From positions 124,001 through 188,000 of the forward strand of contig JAUIFF010000002.1 in the NCBI GenBank assembly GCA_030429545.1: DNA of 64,000 bases, given 5' to 3'. This DNA comes from Polyangia bacterium (GTDB lineage: Bacteria > Myxococcota_A > Polyangia > Nannocystales > Nannocystaceae). Numbering within the stretch: position 1 is the stretch's first letter; every line of letters starts with the position of its first letter. The position numbers and the translations under genes are program-made. Below the pieces are notes generated by a model. It saw nothing but the letters and a program-made list of their open reading frames with translations. It did no database searches and was not told where the DNA came from. Shown here one piece after another: positions 17,116-25,303 of the stretch.

Positions 17116-18733
17116 ACTCGGTCTTGGACCCGAGAAAGATCGGCAACTTTGGGTCCGAAGCCCCGGCTGGTGTCGACGATGGTTCGGGCTTCGGGGCAGC
17201 GGTTGGCGGGGTCGCAGTGGCTGTCGGCGTCGGCGTTTTTTCGCTGGTCTGGGCGACGGGCTCAGAGGTGATATCGGCCGGGTCCGAAGCTTCGCTCGGT
17301 GAAGGAACATCGATCACGGGCGCGACGGGGTCGAGCGACGGTCGCGGCCGCCCGGGAGCATCGGCCTGGTAGACATGGTGGTCGGGATCGACGGGCTCGT
17401 CGAGATCGAGTTCGGCCGCCCGAGCGGCGGTCACCAGGTCGGCATGCGAGTGCTGGGGCAGGACATCGGCAGGGCGGGGTAGCGGCTGCGGTGTCGGTTG
17501 CGGCCAGGTGCCACGGACCTGGCGAAAGCCGATGGTGAACAGCACGATCGAGGTAGCGATGGTCGAAAACACCAGGCTGTGAAGCGACTCGGTCCCGGGT
17601 ACACCCGCCAGCGCTGGCATGGTTGCAAGTGCACCGGCTGCCATGCCGCGGGGACAGCAGATCATCGCCGTCCGTCGGTCGTCGTCGTGGAAGTTGACGC
17701 CGCGAAGACCAAACCCAACCGCGGGCCAGCGGGTCACCAGCAACAACACCCCGAGCACCACCCCCATGATCAGCAGTGACCATGGTGGTGTGAGCATCAG
17801 GCCCATGTAGGTAAAAAACAGCGTCTTGACGATGAAGTTGATCTGCGAATGGGCCAGTTTGATCGAGCCCGACAGGCGAATGTCCTCGGTCTTGTCCGCG
17901 GCTTTCTCGTCGTTGCCACGCCCGCGAAAAAACCACTTCATGAGCGTGGGCGCGTTGCCAACAATCAATGCAAATGCAAGGATTGCCATGGCCGGGCTAC
18001 CGCCGGCCCCCCGCACGATCGCGTAGACCATCAATAGGGCCGCGAGTGTGATCGGGTAGCCGCGGGGGTTGTTGCCGAGCACCCGCAAAATCGGGATCCA
18101 CGTCCAGCCGATCATCAGCCCAAGCCCGACGCCAATGCCAACGCTTTGCAGCACGGCGACGGCGCTGTGGGTCGCTTCTGGCCCCCCGGTGGCGAGGAGA
18201 TCGATCAGCGGGATCGCCAGCATCACGCAAAGCGCATCGTTGAGGGACGACTCGATATGGATCGTCCGCGAAAGGGGGGTGTTGCTGCCGGTGAAGTCGA
18301 GCGACGGCCCGAGGATGAGAGAGCTTGTTCCGCCCAGGATCGCGCCGAGCATCAGGCCGTGGCGAAGGCTCCACTCGGGCAACACCCCGATCGCCCAAAG
18401 CCCCATGCTAAACGCGGTCACGGTGATCACCGCCCCAAAAAACGCGGTAATCGACATGACGGTGGCCCGCGGTGCGTCGCGGGCAAGCTCGCCGAGGCGC
18501 AACCGGCTGCCGCCCTCAAACAGCACGATCACCAGGGTGACCACGGCAAAGTACGGTGTAATCGTCTCTAGGACAGTGTCGGGCACAACGCCTGTCATGC
18601 GCAGCAGCAGCCCGGTCCCAATCAACCAGATAGCTTCGGGGATGCGGGTCCGCGAAAACAACAACTCGCCGAGCGCCCCAACTAAAAGCAGGCTGGCGAT
18701 CACAACCAAAAATAAGACCACAGGGTCGGTCAT
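17114..18733 (-). CDS. Cation:proton antiporter (CPA1/NhaP-like)
   Basis: 539 aa inner-membrane protein with about 12 hydrophobic segments from residue 5 to about 420. The CPA1 ion-binding region is visible as ESSLNDALCV (compare ESLLND in NhaP), and GGTSSLILGPSL precedes it. Function: exchange of Na+ or K+ for H+ in pH and ion homeostasis. The last 120 residues are a Pro/Ala/Thr-rich hydrophilic cytoplasmic tail with no recognised RCK/TrkA domain, unlike many NhaP2/CvrA relatives. It diverges from a histidine kinase gene across 258 bases. Confidence 0.85.
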   Translation of the reverse strand: MTDPVVLFLVVIASLLLVGALGELLFSRTRIPEAIWLIGTGLLLRMTGVVPDTVLETITPYFAVVTLVIVLFEGGSRLRLGELARDAPRATVMSITAFFGAVITVTAFSMGLWAIGVLPEWSLRHGLMLGAILGGTSSLILGPSLDFTGSNTPLSRTIHIESSLNDALCVMLAIPLIDLLATGGPEATHSAVAVLQSVGIGVGLGLMIGWTWIPILRVLGNNPRGYPITLAALLMVYAIVRGAGGSPAMAILAFALIVGNAPTLMKWFFRGRGNDEKAADKTEDIRLSGSIKLAHSQINFIVKTLFFTYMGLMLTPPWSLLIMGVVLGVLLLVTRWPAVGFGLRGVNFHDDDRRTAMICCPRGMAAGALATMPALAGVPGTESLHSLVFSTIATSIVLFTIGFRQVRGTWPQPTPQPLPRPADVLPQHSHADLVTAARAAELDLDEPVDPDHHVYQADAPGRPRPSLDPVAPVIDVPSPSEASDPADITSEPVAQTSEKTPTPTATATPPTAAPKPEPSSTPAGASDPKLPIFLGSKTE

Positions 18734-18991
18734 CGTGCTCCGGGCAGTCGGGTATCCACCCCTACGGTACCCGGTTTTGTCGTCCCGTCACCACCGCGAT
18801 TGCAGTGCCCAAGACCGAGCTATGCCCGCGCGGGCGCGCATGGTGGGGTACGAGCATGGTGGGCGAAGTGGGCAACGTGACCGCTTGCGACAGCGTCGAG
18901 CAATCCTCACATGTCGTGTATCCTTGGCTGTGTGTACCGGTGAGCGTTGTTTCGCGGGTACCGTGAACACGTGGCCGAGTCGTAGATCCAC

Positions 18992-20365
18992 ATGAGTACG
19001 CCTGAGGACGATACGGTCGACCAACGAGCCGACTTCGGGGAGATCGTGGAAGCCCTGCGGCTGACCAAAAGTCGGGTGGCGTTGCTCGAGCGACAACTCG
19101 AACACGTCCGTTCGCAACGCGGGCAGGCACTTGCCCAGGCCCGGGCCAACCTCGAAAAGCAGACCCACGAACTTAATCAACTGCGTCAGCAACTCGCTGA
19201 ACTCGGGAGCATGCGGGATGCCGCATTGGCGGCCAACCGGGCCAAGAGCAACTTTTTGGCGACCATGAGCCACGAGTTGCGGACCCCGCTCAACGCCATC
19301 ATTGGCTACACCGAGTTGATGCGCGAGGAAAGTAGCGACCTCGATCACCCGCACATCCGGGCCCGGCTCCTGCCCGACTTAGCCAAAATCAACCACGCTG
19401 CCCAGCACCTTGTGTGGGTGATCAACGACGTCCTCGACCTCGCCAAGATCGAAGCCGGGCGGGCAGAGGTCCACCTCGAGGACTTCGATTTGCAGGAGAT
19501 GGTCCAGGCGCTCGTTGCCACCATTGGCCCGGCGATGCACAAAAACGGCAATACCCTGCGTACCGAGCAGCAACCCGGGCTGACCCAGGTTCGCGCCGAC
19601 AAGCCCAAGCTGCGCCAGTCAATTCTCAACCTGCTGAGCAACGCCGCCAAGTTTACCCAGGACGGCGAGGTGACCCTGCGAACCCGCACGCTCGACGATG
19701 GCCTCAAGGAGTGGCTCGAGATTTCGGTGCAAGACACCGGCATTGGCGTGCCCCAACAAAAAATTGAGACCCTCTTTGATGCCTATACACAGGCCGATGC
19801 AACGACCTCCAAGGTCTATGGCGGCAGCGGTCTCGGGCTCGCCATCAGTCGCCAGTTTTGCCGGATGCTCGGTGGGGATATCACCGCAGTCAGCGAAGTC
19901 GGGGCCGGCAGCACGTTTACGATTCGCGTGCCCAACCTGCGGACCGACGCCGAGGAGCCGATGCCGACGTGGACCGGCGAGACCGGGCGCGGGTACTCGG
20001 TGTTGGTGATCGACGACGACCCAACCGCCCATGAGCTTTTGCGCCGGATCCTCACGCGTGAGGGCTTTGAGGTGCATACCGCAACCAATGGCGGCGAGGG
20101 GCTGCGGATGGCCGAGGACCTCGACCCCGATGTCATTACCCTCGATGTCATGATGCCCGGGATGGACGGGTGGACAGTGCTGTCGGCCCTCAAGCAAGAC
20201 AGCGAGCTCGAACGCATTCCCGTGGTGATGTTGACGATGGTCAGCGAGCCCGAGTTTGCCTCGAAGCTCGGTGCCGATGGGTATATTACCAAGCCCGTCA
20301 AACGCAGTGAGTTACTCGATGTACTTGCACGGTTTGTTGGCAAGCACCACGCCGACGCCCCATGA
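18992..20365 (+). CDS. Hybrid histidine kinase with C-terminal receiver
   Basis: 457 aa, soluble. Residues 10-80 form a coiled coil (LLERQLEHVRSQRGQALAQ). HisKA follows, with phospho-acceptor His94 in MSHELRTPLNAIIGYTELM. HATPase_c has the N box NLLSNAAKFT, the G1 box DTGIGV and the G2 box GGSGLGLAIS. A receiver domain (about 335-450) carries phospho-acceptor Asp385 (TLDVMMPGMDGW) and the conserved Lys (ITKPVKR). There is no membrane segment or PAS/GAF sensor, so input probably comes through the coiled coil or a partner protein. No response regulator lies next to it. ATG 18992 has only a weak ribosome-binding site. Confidence 0.92.
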   Translation: MSTPEDDTVDQRADFGEIVEALRLTKSRVALLERQLEHVRSQRGQALAQARANLEKQTHELNQLRQQLAELGSMRDAALAANRAKSNFLATMSHELRTPLNAIIGYTELMREESSDLDHPHIRARLLPDLAKINHAAQHLVWVINDVLDLAKIEAGRAEVHLEDFDLQEMVQALVATIGPAMHKNGNTLRTEQQPGLTQVRADKPKLRQSILNLLSNAAKFTQDGEVTLRTRTLDDGLKEWLEISVQDTGIGVPQQKIETLFDAYTQADATTSKVYGGSGLGLAISRQFCRMLGGDITAVSEVGAGSTFTIRVPNLRTDAEEPMPTWTGETGRGYSVLVIDDDPTAHELLRRILTREGFEVHTATNGGEGLRMAEDLDPDVITLDVMMPGMDGWTVLSALKQDSELERIPVVMLTMVSEPEFASKLGADGYITKPVKRSELLDVLARFVGKHHADAP

Positions 20366-20371
20366 GCAGCT

Positions 20372-20404
20372 CCTCCGCTCCGAGGCTTTAGCGCTAGGCG
20401 GAGG
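20372..20404. terminator. Hairpin between convergent genes
   Basis: CCTCCG (20372-20377) pairs with CGGAGG (20399-20404), followed by a second small stem GTTGC/GCAAC. It lies in the 59 bases between the converging histidine kinase and FecR-like genes. There is no clear T-run, so its strength as a terminator is uncertain. Confidence 0.35.
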
Positions 20405-20424
20405 TTGCTGGCAAAGGCAACGGC

Positions 20425-21999
20425 CTAGAGCTCGTCGACCAACTTGGGAAACCGCTGCAACACGGTGCCGACGTACTTGCCGTTGGGGAACCGGCGCAGA
20501 TACTCGCGCCCGCGTTGCTCGGCATCGCTGATGTGCCCGCTTTCGGTGCTTGCCAGCCAGCGGCGATACATCGCCATTTCGGTCTGTGGATGATGTGCCG
20601 GGGCGCGGTCGAGGAACTTGCGAAACGCGGCTTCAGCAGCCGGATAGTCGTTACCGTAGTCCATCCGCAAAATCCCGTACAGCAGCCACCCCTCGACCAT
20701 GTCCCGATCATCTCCATGCTTATACATGAAATCCGTGATGCAGCGGGCGGCCATGTAGCGCGAGTGTGGTGACTGGTACAGCTCGCGGCAGCGGCGGAGG
20801 GTGGCCTTGAGTTCAGCCCGGCGTGAGTCGGCAATGTCGCGGCGCAGCAACTCGATCAGGGCTTCACCCTCATCCTCGGCCGGCAGTTGTGCGGGCGCCT
20901 TGCTGCGCCTTTCAACGCGGACAGGTAGGGGCTCGGTTTGGGTCGCCGGCACCAGGTGATCGAGCGTGCGTTTGGACAGGCGATCGGGCAACCCGGGGAC
21001 CACCCAACTGGTCGGGATCCGGCCGTCGGGGCCGATCGCGGAGGTTTCGTCGGACAGCGGGAGAGCGGCCTGCACCTCGGTGCGGCCGACGTCGCCGTAG
21101 GTCGATGTATCGACATCAAATCGGTAACCGGCAGCGACTTCGGTGATCAGGCGGGAGTCCCGGGGAGACAGCACCTTGACCTCGCCGCGCAGCACCGAAA
21201 CCGAGGTCGAACCATCATCGGCGACTGCCAAGGTAAAGACCGTGCCGGTGACACGAATCAGTGCGGTCGGCGTGCGCACACGTAGGATCGGATCGGCGCC
21301 GTGGCGGTCGTAACGAATGGCCAACATCCCACGGTCGAGTTGAAGTTCGATGAGTCCGGGTTGGGCGTCGGTCCAGGTGAGGTCTGCCCCCGGGCCCAAG
21401 TTGGCGAGGATCTTACCGATGAGGCCAAGCTGCACCGTGTCGTCGGGGTTCACCCGCACCTGTGTGCCGACTTCAAACGTGTTGGTGGCTTCGAGGTCGT
21501 GACCCTCGCTCGAAAGTCTGGCGTGGCCACCGACGATCCGACCGTAGTCGGCCTGGGCACGGTGCTCGAGGCCCGTGGGGGCGGCCGGGATCTCCGAAAC
21601 TTCGACGGTCACGGGTGTGTCGGTCTGAAGTTGCGCCACCGGTTGCGGCCGGTCGCCCAAATCACTGGGCGCCCCGAGGATGGTCAACACCAGGGTGAGG
21701 ACGGCGACCGCACAGCCGATCAACACCGGGCCGAGTAGCGAGTGGTGGGCCGGTGTGGCCATTTTTTGCAAGATGGCGCGAAACTCCGTGTCTGGCGGCG
21801 CGCCGGCGAGTGGGGGCAGCCGTGGCCCGCGATAGATCGCTTCGGTGCGCTGGTGTGCCTGGCGACAATCTGCACATACATGCATATGCGCGAGGTAACG
21901 TGCATGTACACGGGGATGGATCCGTCCGCACAGAACCGCCTCGGTGTCCGAGTGAAACTCGAGACACCCGTAGGTCACGTCGTGGTTGGGCGGGTTCAT
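20425..21999 (-). CDS. Membrane anti-sigma/FecR-domain protein
   Basis: 524 aa. The N-terminus carries a zinc-binding anti-sigma (ZAS-like) motif, His-x3-Cys-x2-Cys in YLAHMHVCADCRQAH at about 35-50. One membrane span follows at about 86-107 (LLGPVLIGCAVAVLTLVLTIL). Then comes a periplasmic FecR-like beta domain (ALIRVTGTVFTLAVADDGSTSVSVLRGEVKVLS, about 245-285) and a helical TPR-like C-terminus. It overlaps the upstream sigma factor gene by ATGA, so the pair is coupled. It probably holds the sigma factor at the membrane until a periplasmic signal arrives. The signal is not visible. Confidence 0.8.
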   Translation of the reverse strand: MNPPNHDVTYGCLEFHSDTEAVLCGRIHPRVHARYLAHMHVCADCRQAHQRTEAIYRGPRLPPLAGAPPDTEFRAILQKMATPAHHSLLGPVLIGCAVAVLTLVLTILGAPSDLGDRPQPVAQLQTDTPVTVEVSEIPAAPTGLEHRAQADYGRIVGGHARLSSEGHDLEATNTFEVGTQVRVNPDDTVQLGLIGKILANLGPGADLTWTDAQPGLIELQLDRGMLAIRYDRHGADPILRVRTPTALIRVTGTVFTLAVADDGSTSVSVLRGEVKVLSPRDSRLITEVAAGYRFDVDTSTYGDVGRTEVQAALPLSDETSAIGPDGRIPTSWVVPGLPDRLSKRTLDHLVPATQTEPLPVRVERRSKAPAQLPAEDEGEALIELLRRDIADSRRAELKATLRRCRELYQSPHSRYMAARCITDFMYKHGDDRDMVEGWLLYGILRMDYGNDYPAAEAAFRKFLDRAPAHHPQTEMAMYRRWLASTESGHISDAEQRGREYLRRFPNGKYVGTVLQRFPKLVDEL

Positions 22000-22631
22000 G
22001 TGGTTTGGGCCAGTTGATGCAGGCGCTTACGCGCCCGTGAAAGGTGGTCGCCGACCGTCGATAGCGGGCGTTCGAGCACCGTCGAAATTTCCTGCAGGGT
22101 GAGACCCTCGTAGTGGTAGAGGACAAACACTTCGCGCAGGTCCGGCCGCAGCCGTCGCAACATGCGGCTGGCCTCGTCGCGGGCATCGACCCGCCGGGGC
22201 GACTGGATATGGCCGTCGCGACCGATGTTGAACCACTGAAACGCGGCCTTCAGTCGGTCGCGGCGAAATCGTTGACGCAGCAAGTTTCGACTGGTGTTGG
22301 TGGTGATCCGGTACAGCCAGGTGCGGATCGTCGACTGTCCGCGAAAGCCATCGAGCGCGCGAAAGGCCCGGACAAAGACTGTTTGCATCACGTCGTCGAG
22401 GTCGGGATCGGGGCCGAGCAGGCGGTACAGGTGGGCCCGGACCTGGCCGGCGTAGGTGTCGTAAAACTGTCTCAACGCCCGTGGATGGCCGGCCCGCGCC
22501 TGGGCGAGCAGCGCCTTGTCGTCCAGCGACAGGTAACCCGCATCCTGGGAGCGCACGCCCGAAACGTCGGCCGAGGTTTCAAACCCGACATCGATCTGAC
22601 CGGTGATAGATGAGTCTGCTGCGTGTCCCAC
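21996..22631 (-). CDS. ECF-type RNA polymerase sigma factor
   Basis: About 211 aa. Region 2 is clear (FYDTYAGQVRAHLYRLLG, DLDDVMQTVFVRAFRALDGF, TIRTWLYRITTN), as is region 4 (LRPDLREVFVLYHYEGLTLQEI, then an HTH ending STVGDHLSRARKRLHQL). Group IV sigma-70 factor of the kind linked to FecR-like anti-sigma proteins; it directs polymerase to a stress or surface regulon. The frame stays open to 22817, but that part would overlap the divergent gene at 22690 and looks non-coding. I use GTG 22631, with GTG 22556 possible. Neither has a good Shine-Dalgarno sequence. Confidence 0.88.
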   Translation of the reverse strand: MGHAADSSITGQIDVGFETSADVSGVRSQDAGYLSLDDKALLAQARAGHPRALRQFYDTYAGQVRAHLYRLLGPDPDLDDVMQTVFVRAFRALDGFRGQSTIRTWLYRITTNTSRNLLRQRFRRDRLKAAFQWFNIGRDGHIQSPRRVDARDEASRMLRRLRPDLREVFVLYHYEGLTLQEISTVLERPLSTVGDHLSRARKRLHQLAQTT

Positions 22632-22689
22632 GGCGTCAAAACCAGGATAGCGAGTTGGGCAGCACGAGAAAAGGTAGGATGGGCCGAAG

Positions 22690-23307
22690 ATGGCGAGCGC
22701 GTTTTGGCAGGCCAGTGTGCCGAACTCGCAGTGGCGCGAGATGGACGCCAAGTATCGGGCGCTCCAACACTTGGAGCAGTTGCCTGCGGGCGACCAACAA
22801 AAGTTTGCGATCCGCACGGCAGCGCGGCGTTGGCCCGGTGCGTTGCGGGAGTCGCAACTCGTCGGTCCGCAGCGGTGCGAGCAGCGACGCCGTTGTGCCG
22901 AGCGGGCCGGCGGGCAGGAAGCGAGGACCCGCGCACACTGGCGGGCGCGGGGTGATGACTTTTTGGCGGTGGTGCTGTGGATAGAGCTTCACCTGCTGTT
23001 GGCGGACCACGTCGCCTGGCGCAAGTCACTGGTTCAGCAGGGAAGCGACGCAAGTACGCAGGCATTTTTGACGTTTGTTGGCGCCCGCGACCCGGGGCGT
23101 TGGCCGACATCGGCGGCGACGTTGCAACAAACGACGGGTCCGCGCATCCGGGCCAGAACCGCCTACTTGTGGTTGGCGAAACGGGCCGAAATGTCGCTGC
23201 CCGACCTCAATTTGTTGCTATTTGCCCGGCGTGGTCATTGGGACCATCGCCCTGGCGATCCCGTTGGCAAAGCCCGCGCGGAACTCCCGCAAGAAAATAA
23301 AAATTGA
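22690..23307 (+). CDS. Hypothetical basic protein
   Basis: 205 aa, Arg-rich, no signal peptide. Helical segments such as MDAKYRALQHLEQLPAGDQQ and DDFLAVVLWIELHLLLADHVAW suggest a small all-alpha protein. GC-rich third positions in this frame and a divergent start from the sigma factor support a real gene. The cluster of Cys and Arg near 75-80 (PQRCEQRRRCAE) might bind metal or nucleic acid. No family recognised. Confidence 0.6.
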   Translation: MASAFWQASVPNSQWREMDAKYRALQHLEQLPAGDQQKFAIRTAARRWPGALRESQLVGPQRCEQRRRCAERAGGQEARTRAHWRARGDDFLAVVLWIELHLLLADHVAWRKSLVQQGSDASTQAFLTFVGARDPGRWPTSAATLQQTTGPRIRARTAYLWLAKRAEMSLPDLNLLLFARRGHWDHRPGDPVGKARAELPQENKN

Positions 23308-23392
23308 GTAATTTCAAAAAAGTAGCGAGTGGACCGACGATGTAGCCCAGAAGCTAAAACCGCTTGTGACCCAATTTGAACCCGCGTTGTGC

Positions 23393-23422
23393 TTGAAATT
23401 CCAAGATTTTCATTCGTATGAT
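23393..23422 (+). promoter_or_regulatory. Sigma-70-like promoter of the HU/IHF-like gene
   Basis: TTGAAA (23393-23398) and TATGAT (23417-23422) with an 18-base spacer, 34 bases before the GTG start. The surrounding 150 bases are AT-richer than the window average. Confidence 0.5.
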
Positions 23423-23456
23423 GCCGTTCCACTGCAGGCGACATGAGGCATCGAGC

Positions 23457-23849
23457 GTGACGAAATCCGAACTTATCGAGCGAGTTGCCGAGGCGGCCAA
23501 ACTCACCAAGGGCAGGGCCGAATTGGTCGTCAACACGATCTTTGATTCGATGGTGGATGCCATGAAGCGCGGTGAGGGGATCGAAATCCGCGGTTTTGGC
23601 AGCTTCACCGTGCGGCACTACAAGGCCTACGAGGGACGGAACCCGAGGACAGGTGCGCCGGTGCATGTTGCACCCAAGCGGTTGCCGTTTTTTAAAGTCG
23701 GCAAGGAGCTGCGCGAACGGGTCAACGGGGCCCAGGTTGCAGCGCCGCCGCCGACCCCGCGCAAGCCGACGCCGGCCCGCGACCAGGCGACCGGACGCCA
23801 ACGGACCCCGCGGTTGCGCGAGGAAAACCTGTCCGAAGACGTGATTTAG
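23457..23849 (+). CDS. HU/IHF-family DNA-bending protein with basic tail
   Basis: 130 aa. Residues 1-90 are a full HU/IHF fold: TKSELIERVAEAAKLTKGRA, the beta-arm around GRNPRTGAPVHVAPKRLPFF with the DNA-intercalating Pro, and the closing FKVGKELRERVN helix. It bends or wraps DNA in the nucleoid. A 40-residue Pro/Arg-rich tail (PPPTPRKPTPARDQATGRQR) follows, which ordinary HU lacks and which may contact more DNA or be modified. The GTG start 23457 gives the canonical N-terminus; an upstream in-frame ATG (23418 region) overlaps the predicted -10 box. Confidence 0.88.
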   Translation: MTKSELIERVAEAAKLTKGRAELVVNTIFDSMVDAMKRGEGIEIRGFGSFTVRHYKAYEGRNPRTGAPVHVAPKRLPFFKVGKELRERVNGAQVAAPPPTPRKPTPARDQATGRQRTPRLREENLSEDVI

Positions 23850-23932
23850 GCCGCAGCCCAGTTTGTTGCAGATGCATGTAGTCAGCGCGCCTGCGCGGCC
23901 ACGGTCCGGACTCCCTCGGAGAGTTGCCTAAA

Positions 23933-25258
23933 ATGCCCGCCCCGGAGTACTCGCGGCGCGGTTTTTTGGTCGAGAGCCTCAAACTCTCGGGCGCGCTCGC
24001 CTTGCCCTTGGCTTGCACGGCCGAAACAACCGGCAACCCGCCGGCTGCGAAGCCTGCCCCAAAAACGCCTGCGACCGAGCTCCGACCGACTCCCCGACAA
24101 CAGCCCGTCTCGCCGGTGGCGCCTGAGCCCGAGGCTCCGCAGATACCGCTCGCCCACAAACTGGCCCAGTTGCTGCTCGTGGGTTTTCGCGGGCAAAAAG
24201 TTGGTGCCGACGATCCGATCGCACGGGCGATCCGCGAGCATCACCTAGGCGGTGTGTTGTTGTTCGAGCGCGATGACCAAACCGGCTCGGGCAGTCGCAA
24301 CATCAAAAACCCCAAGCAACTGCGGAAACTTGTCCACGACCTCCACGCCCTTGTCCCAGAGTATGCAAATACAACGGCTTCTGGGGATGGCGCGGCGCAC
24401 AGTGGTGATAACACGTTGATTGTGGCGATCGACCAGGAAGGCGGCTACGTCAATCGCCTGCGGCCGCCCAAGGGGTTTCCCAAAACGCGTTCGGCCGAGC
24501 GGCTCGGACGCATCGACAACCTCAAGTTTACCCGCAATCAGGCGGAGCAAACCGCCGAGACACTCGCGCAGCTGGGGATTAACTTCAATCTCGCGCCGGT
24601 CGTCGACCTCAAAACCAATCCAAAAAACCCGGTGATTGGCGCGGTCGAGCGCTCGTTTGGTGCCGATGTCGAGCGCGTGGTGCGGCATGCCCAGGCAATT
24701 ATCGAGGGCCATCGGGCCCACGGCATTCGTTGTGCAATCAAGCATTTTCCCGGGCATGGCAGTTCCAAAAGCGATTCCCACCTGGGGTTTGTCGACATCA
24801 CCGAGACCTGGCAGCGCAGCGAGCTCGAGCCATTTTCGCGGTTGATCAAAAGCGGCCACGCAGACGCTGTGATGACCGGCCACCTGTTTTTGCGAACACT
24901 CGACCCCGAGGTGCCTGCGACCCTTTCGCGCAAAATCCTGCACAAGTTGCTGCGGGAGCAACTCGGACACCAGGGAATTGTCATCAGCGACGATCTCCAC
25001 ATGGGGGCGATTACCGACAATTACAAACCGGCCGAGGCGTTTGTCCGCGCGCTGACGGCCGGGGTCGATATCTTGATTGTGGGAAACAACGCCCATTACG
25101 ACCCGGATTGTGTGGCCAAGACCGTCGATATGCTGGGCGAGCAGGTGGTTGCTGGCAAACTCGCGCAGGCCACGATTGAACGTGCTTATACACGTGTCCG
25201 CGCGTTCAAGCGCACGTTGTTGCGGCCACCGAGGGTCGACGGTAGCCAGTCCGGGTAA
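23933..25258 (+). CDS. Glycoside hydrolase family 3 lipoprotein (NagZ-like)
   Basis: About 441 aa. The N-terminus is a Tat-type lipoprotein signal: SRRGFLVESLKLSGALALPLAC, with a twin arginine and a lipobox ending at Cys. After a Pro-rich linker (30-65) comes a GH3 TIM barrel: HKLAQLLLVGFRGQ, IAIDQEGGYVNRLRPP, the signature KHFPGHGSSKSDSHLGF with the His/Asp pair, and the nucleophile region VISDDLHMGAI. NagZ enzymes remove N-acetylglucosamine from muropeptides. An exported, lipid-anchored version points to periplasmic or surface wall recycling or to predation, rather than cytoplasmic recycling. ATG 23933 has GGAGAG upstream. Confidence 0.9.
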   Translation: MPAPEYSRRGFLVESLKLSGALALPLACTAETTGNPPAAKPAPKTPATELRPTPRQQPVSPVAPEPEAPQIPLAHKLAQLLLVGFRGQKVGADDPIARAIREHHLGGVLLFERDDQTGSGSRNIKNPKQLRKLVHDLHALVPEYANTTASGDGAAHSGDNTLIVAIDQEGGYVNRLRPPKGFPKTRSAERLGRIDNLKFTRNQAEQTAETLAQLGINFNLAPVVDLKTNPKNPVIGAVERSFGADVERVVRHAQAIIEGHRAHGIRCAIKHFPGHGSSKSDSHLGFVDITETWQRSELEPFSRLIKSGHADAVMTGHLFLRTLDPEVPATLSRKILHKLLREQLGHQGIVISDDLHMGAITDNYKPAEAFVRALTAGVDILIVGNNAHYDPDCVAKTVDMLGEQVVAGKLAQATIERAYTRVRAFKRTLLRPPRVDGSQSG

Positions 25259-25303
25259 GGACCTGCTTTCACCTAAAACAGGTCCTATGTAACATGTTCA
25301 ACT

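Noticed and set aside
22632..22817. N-terminal extension of the ECF sigma factor
   Set aside because: It would overlap the divergent gene at 22690 and has Cys-rich, non-sigma-like sequence.
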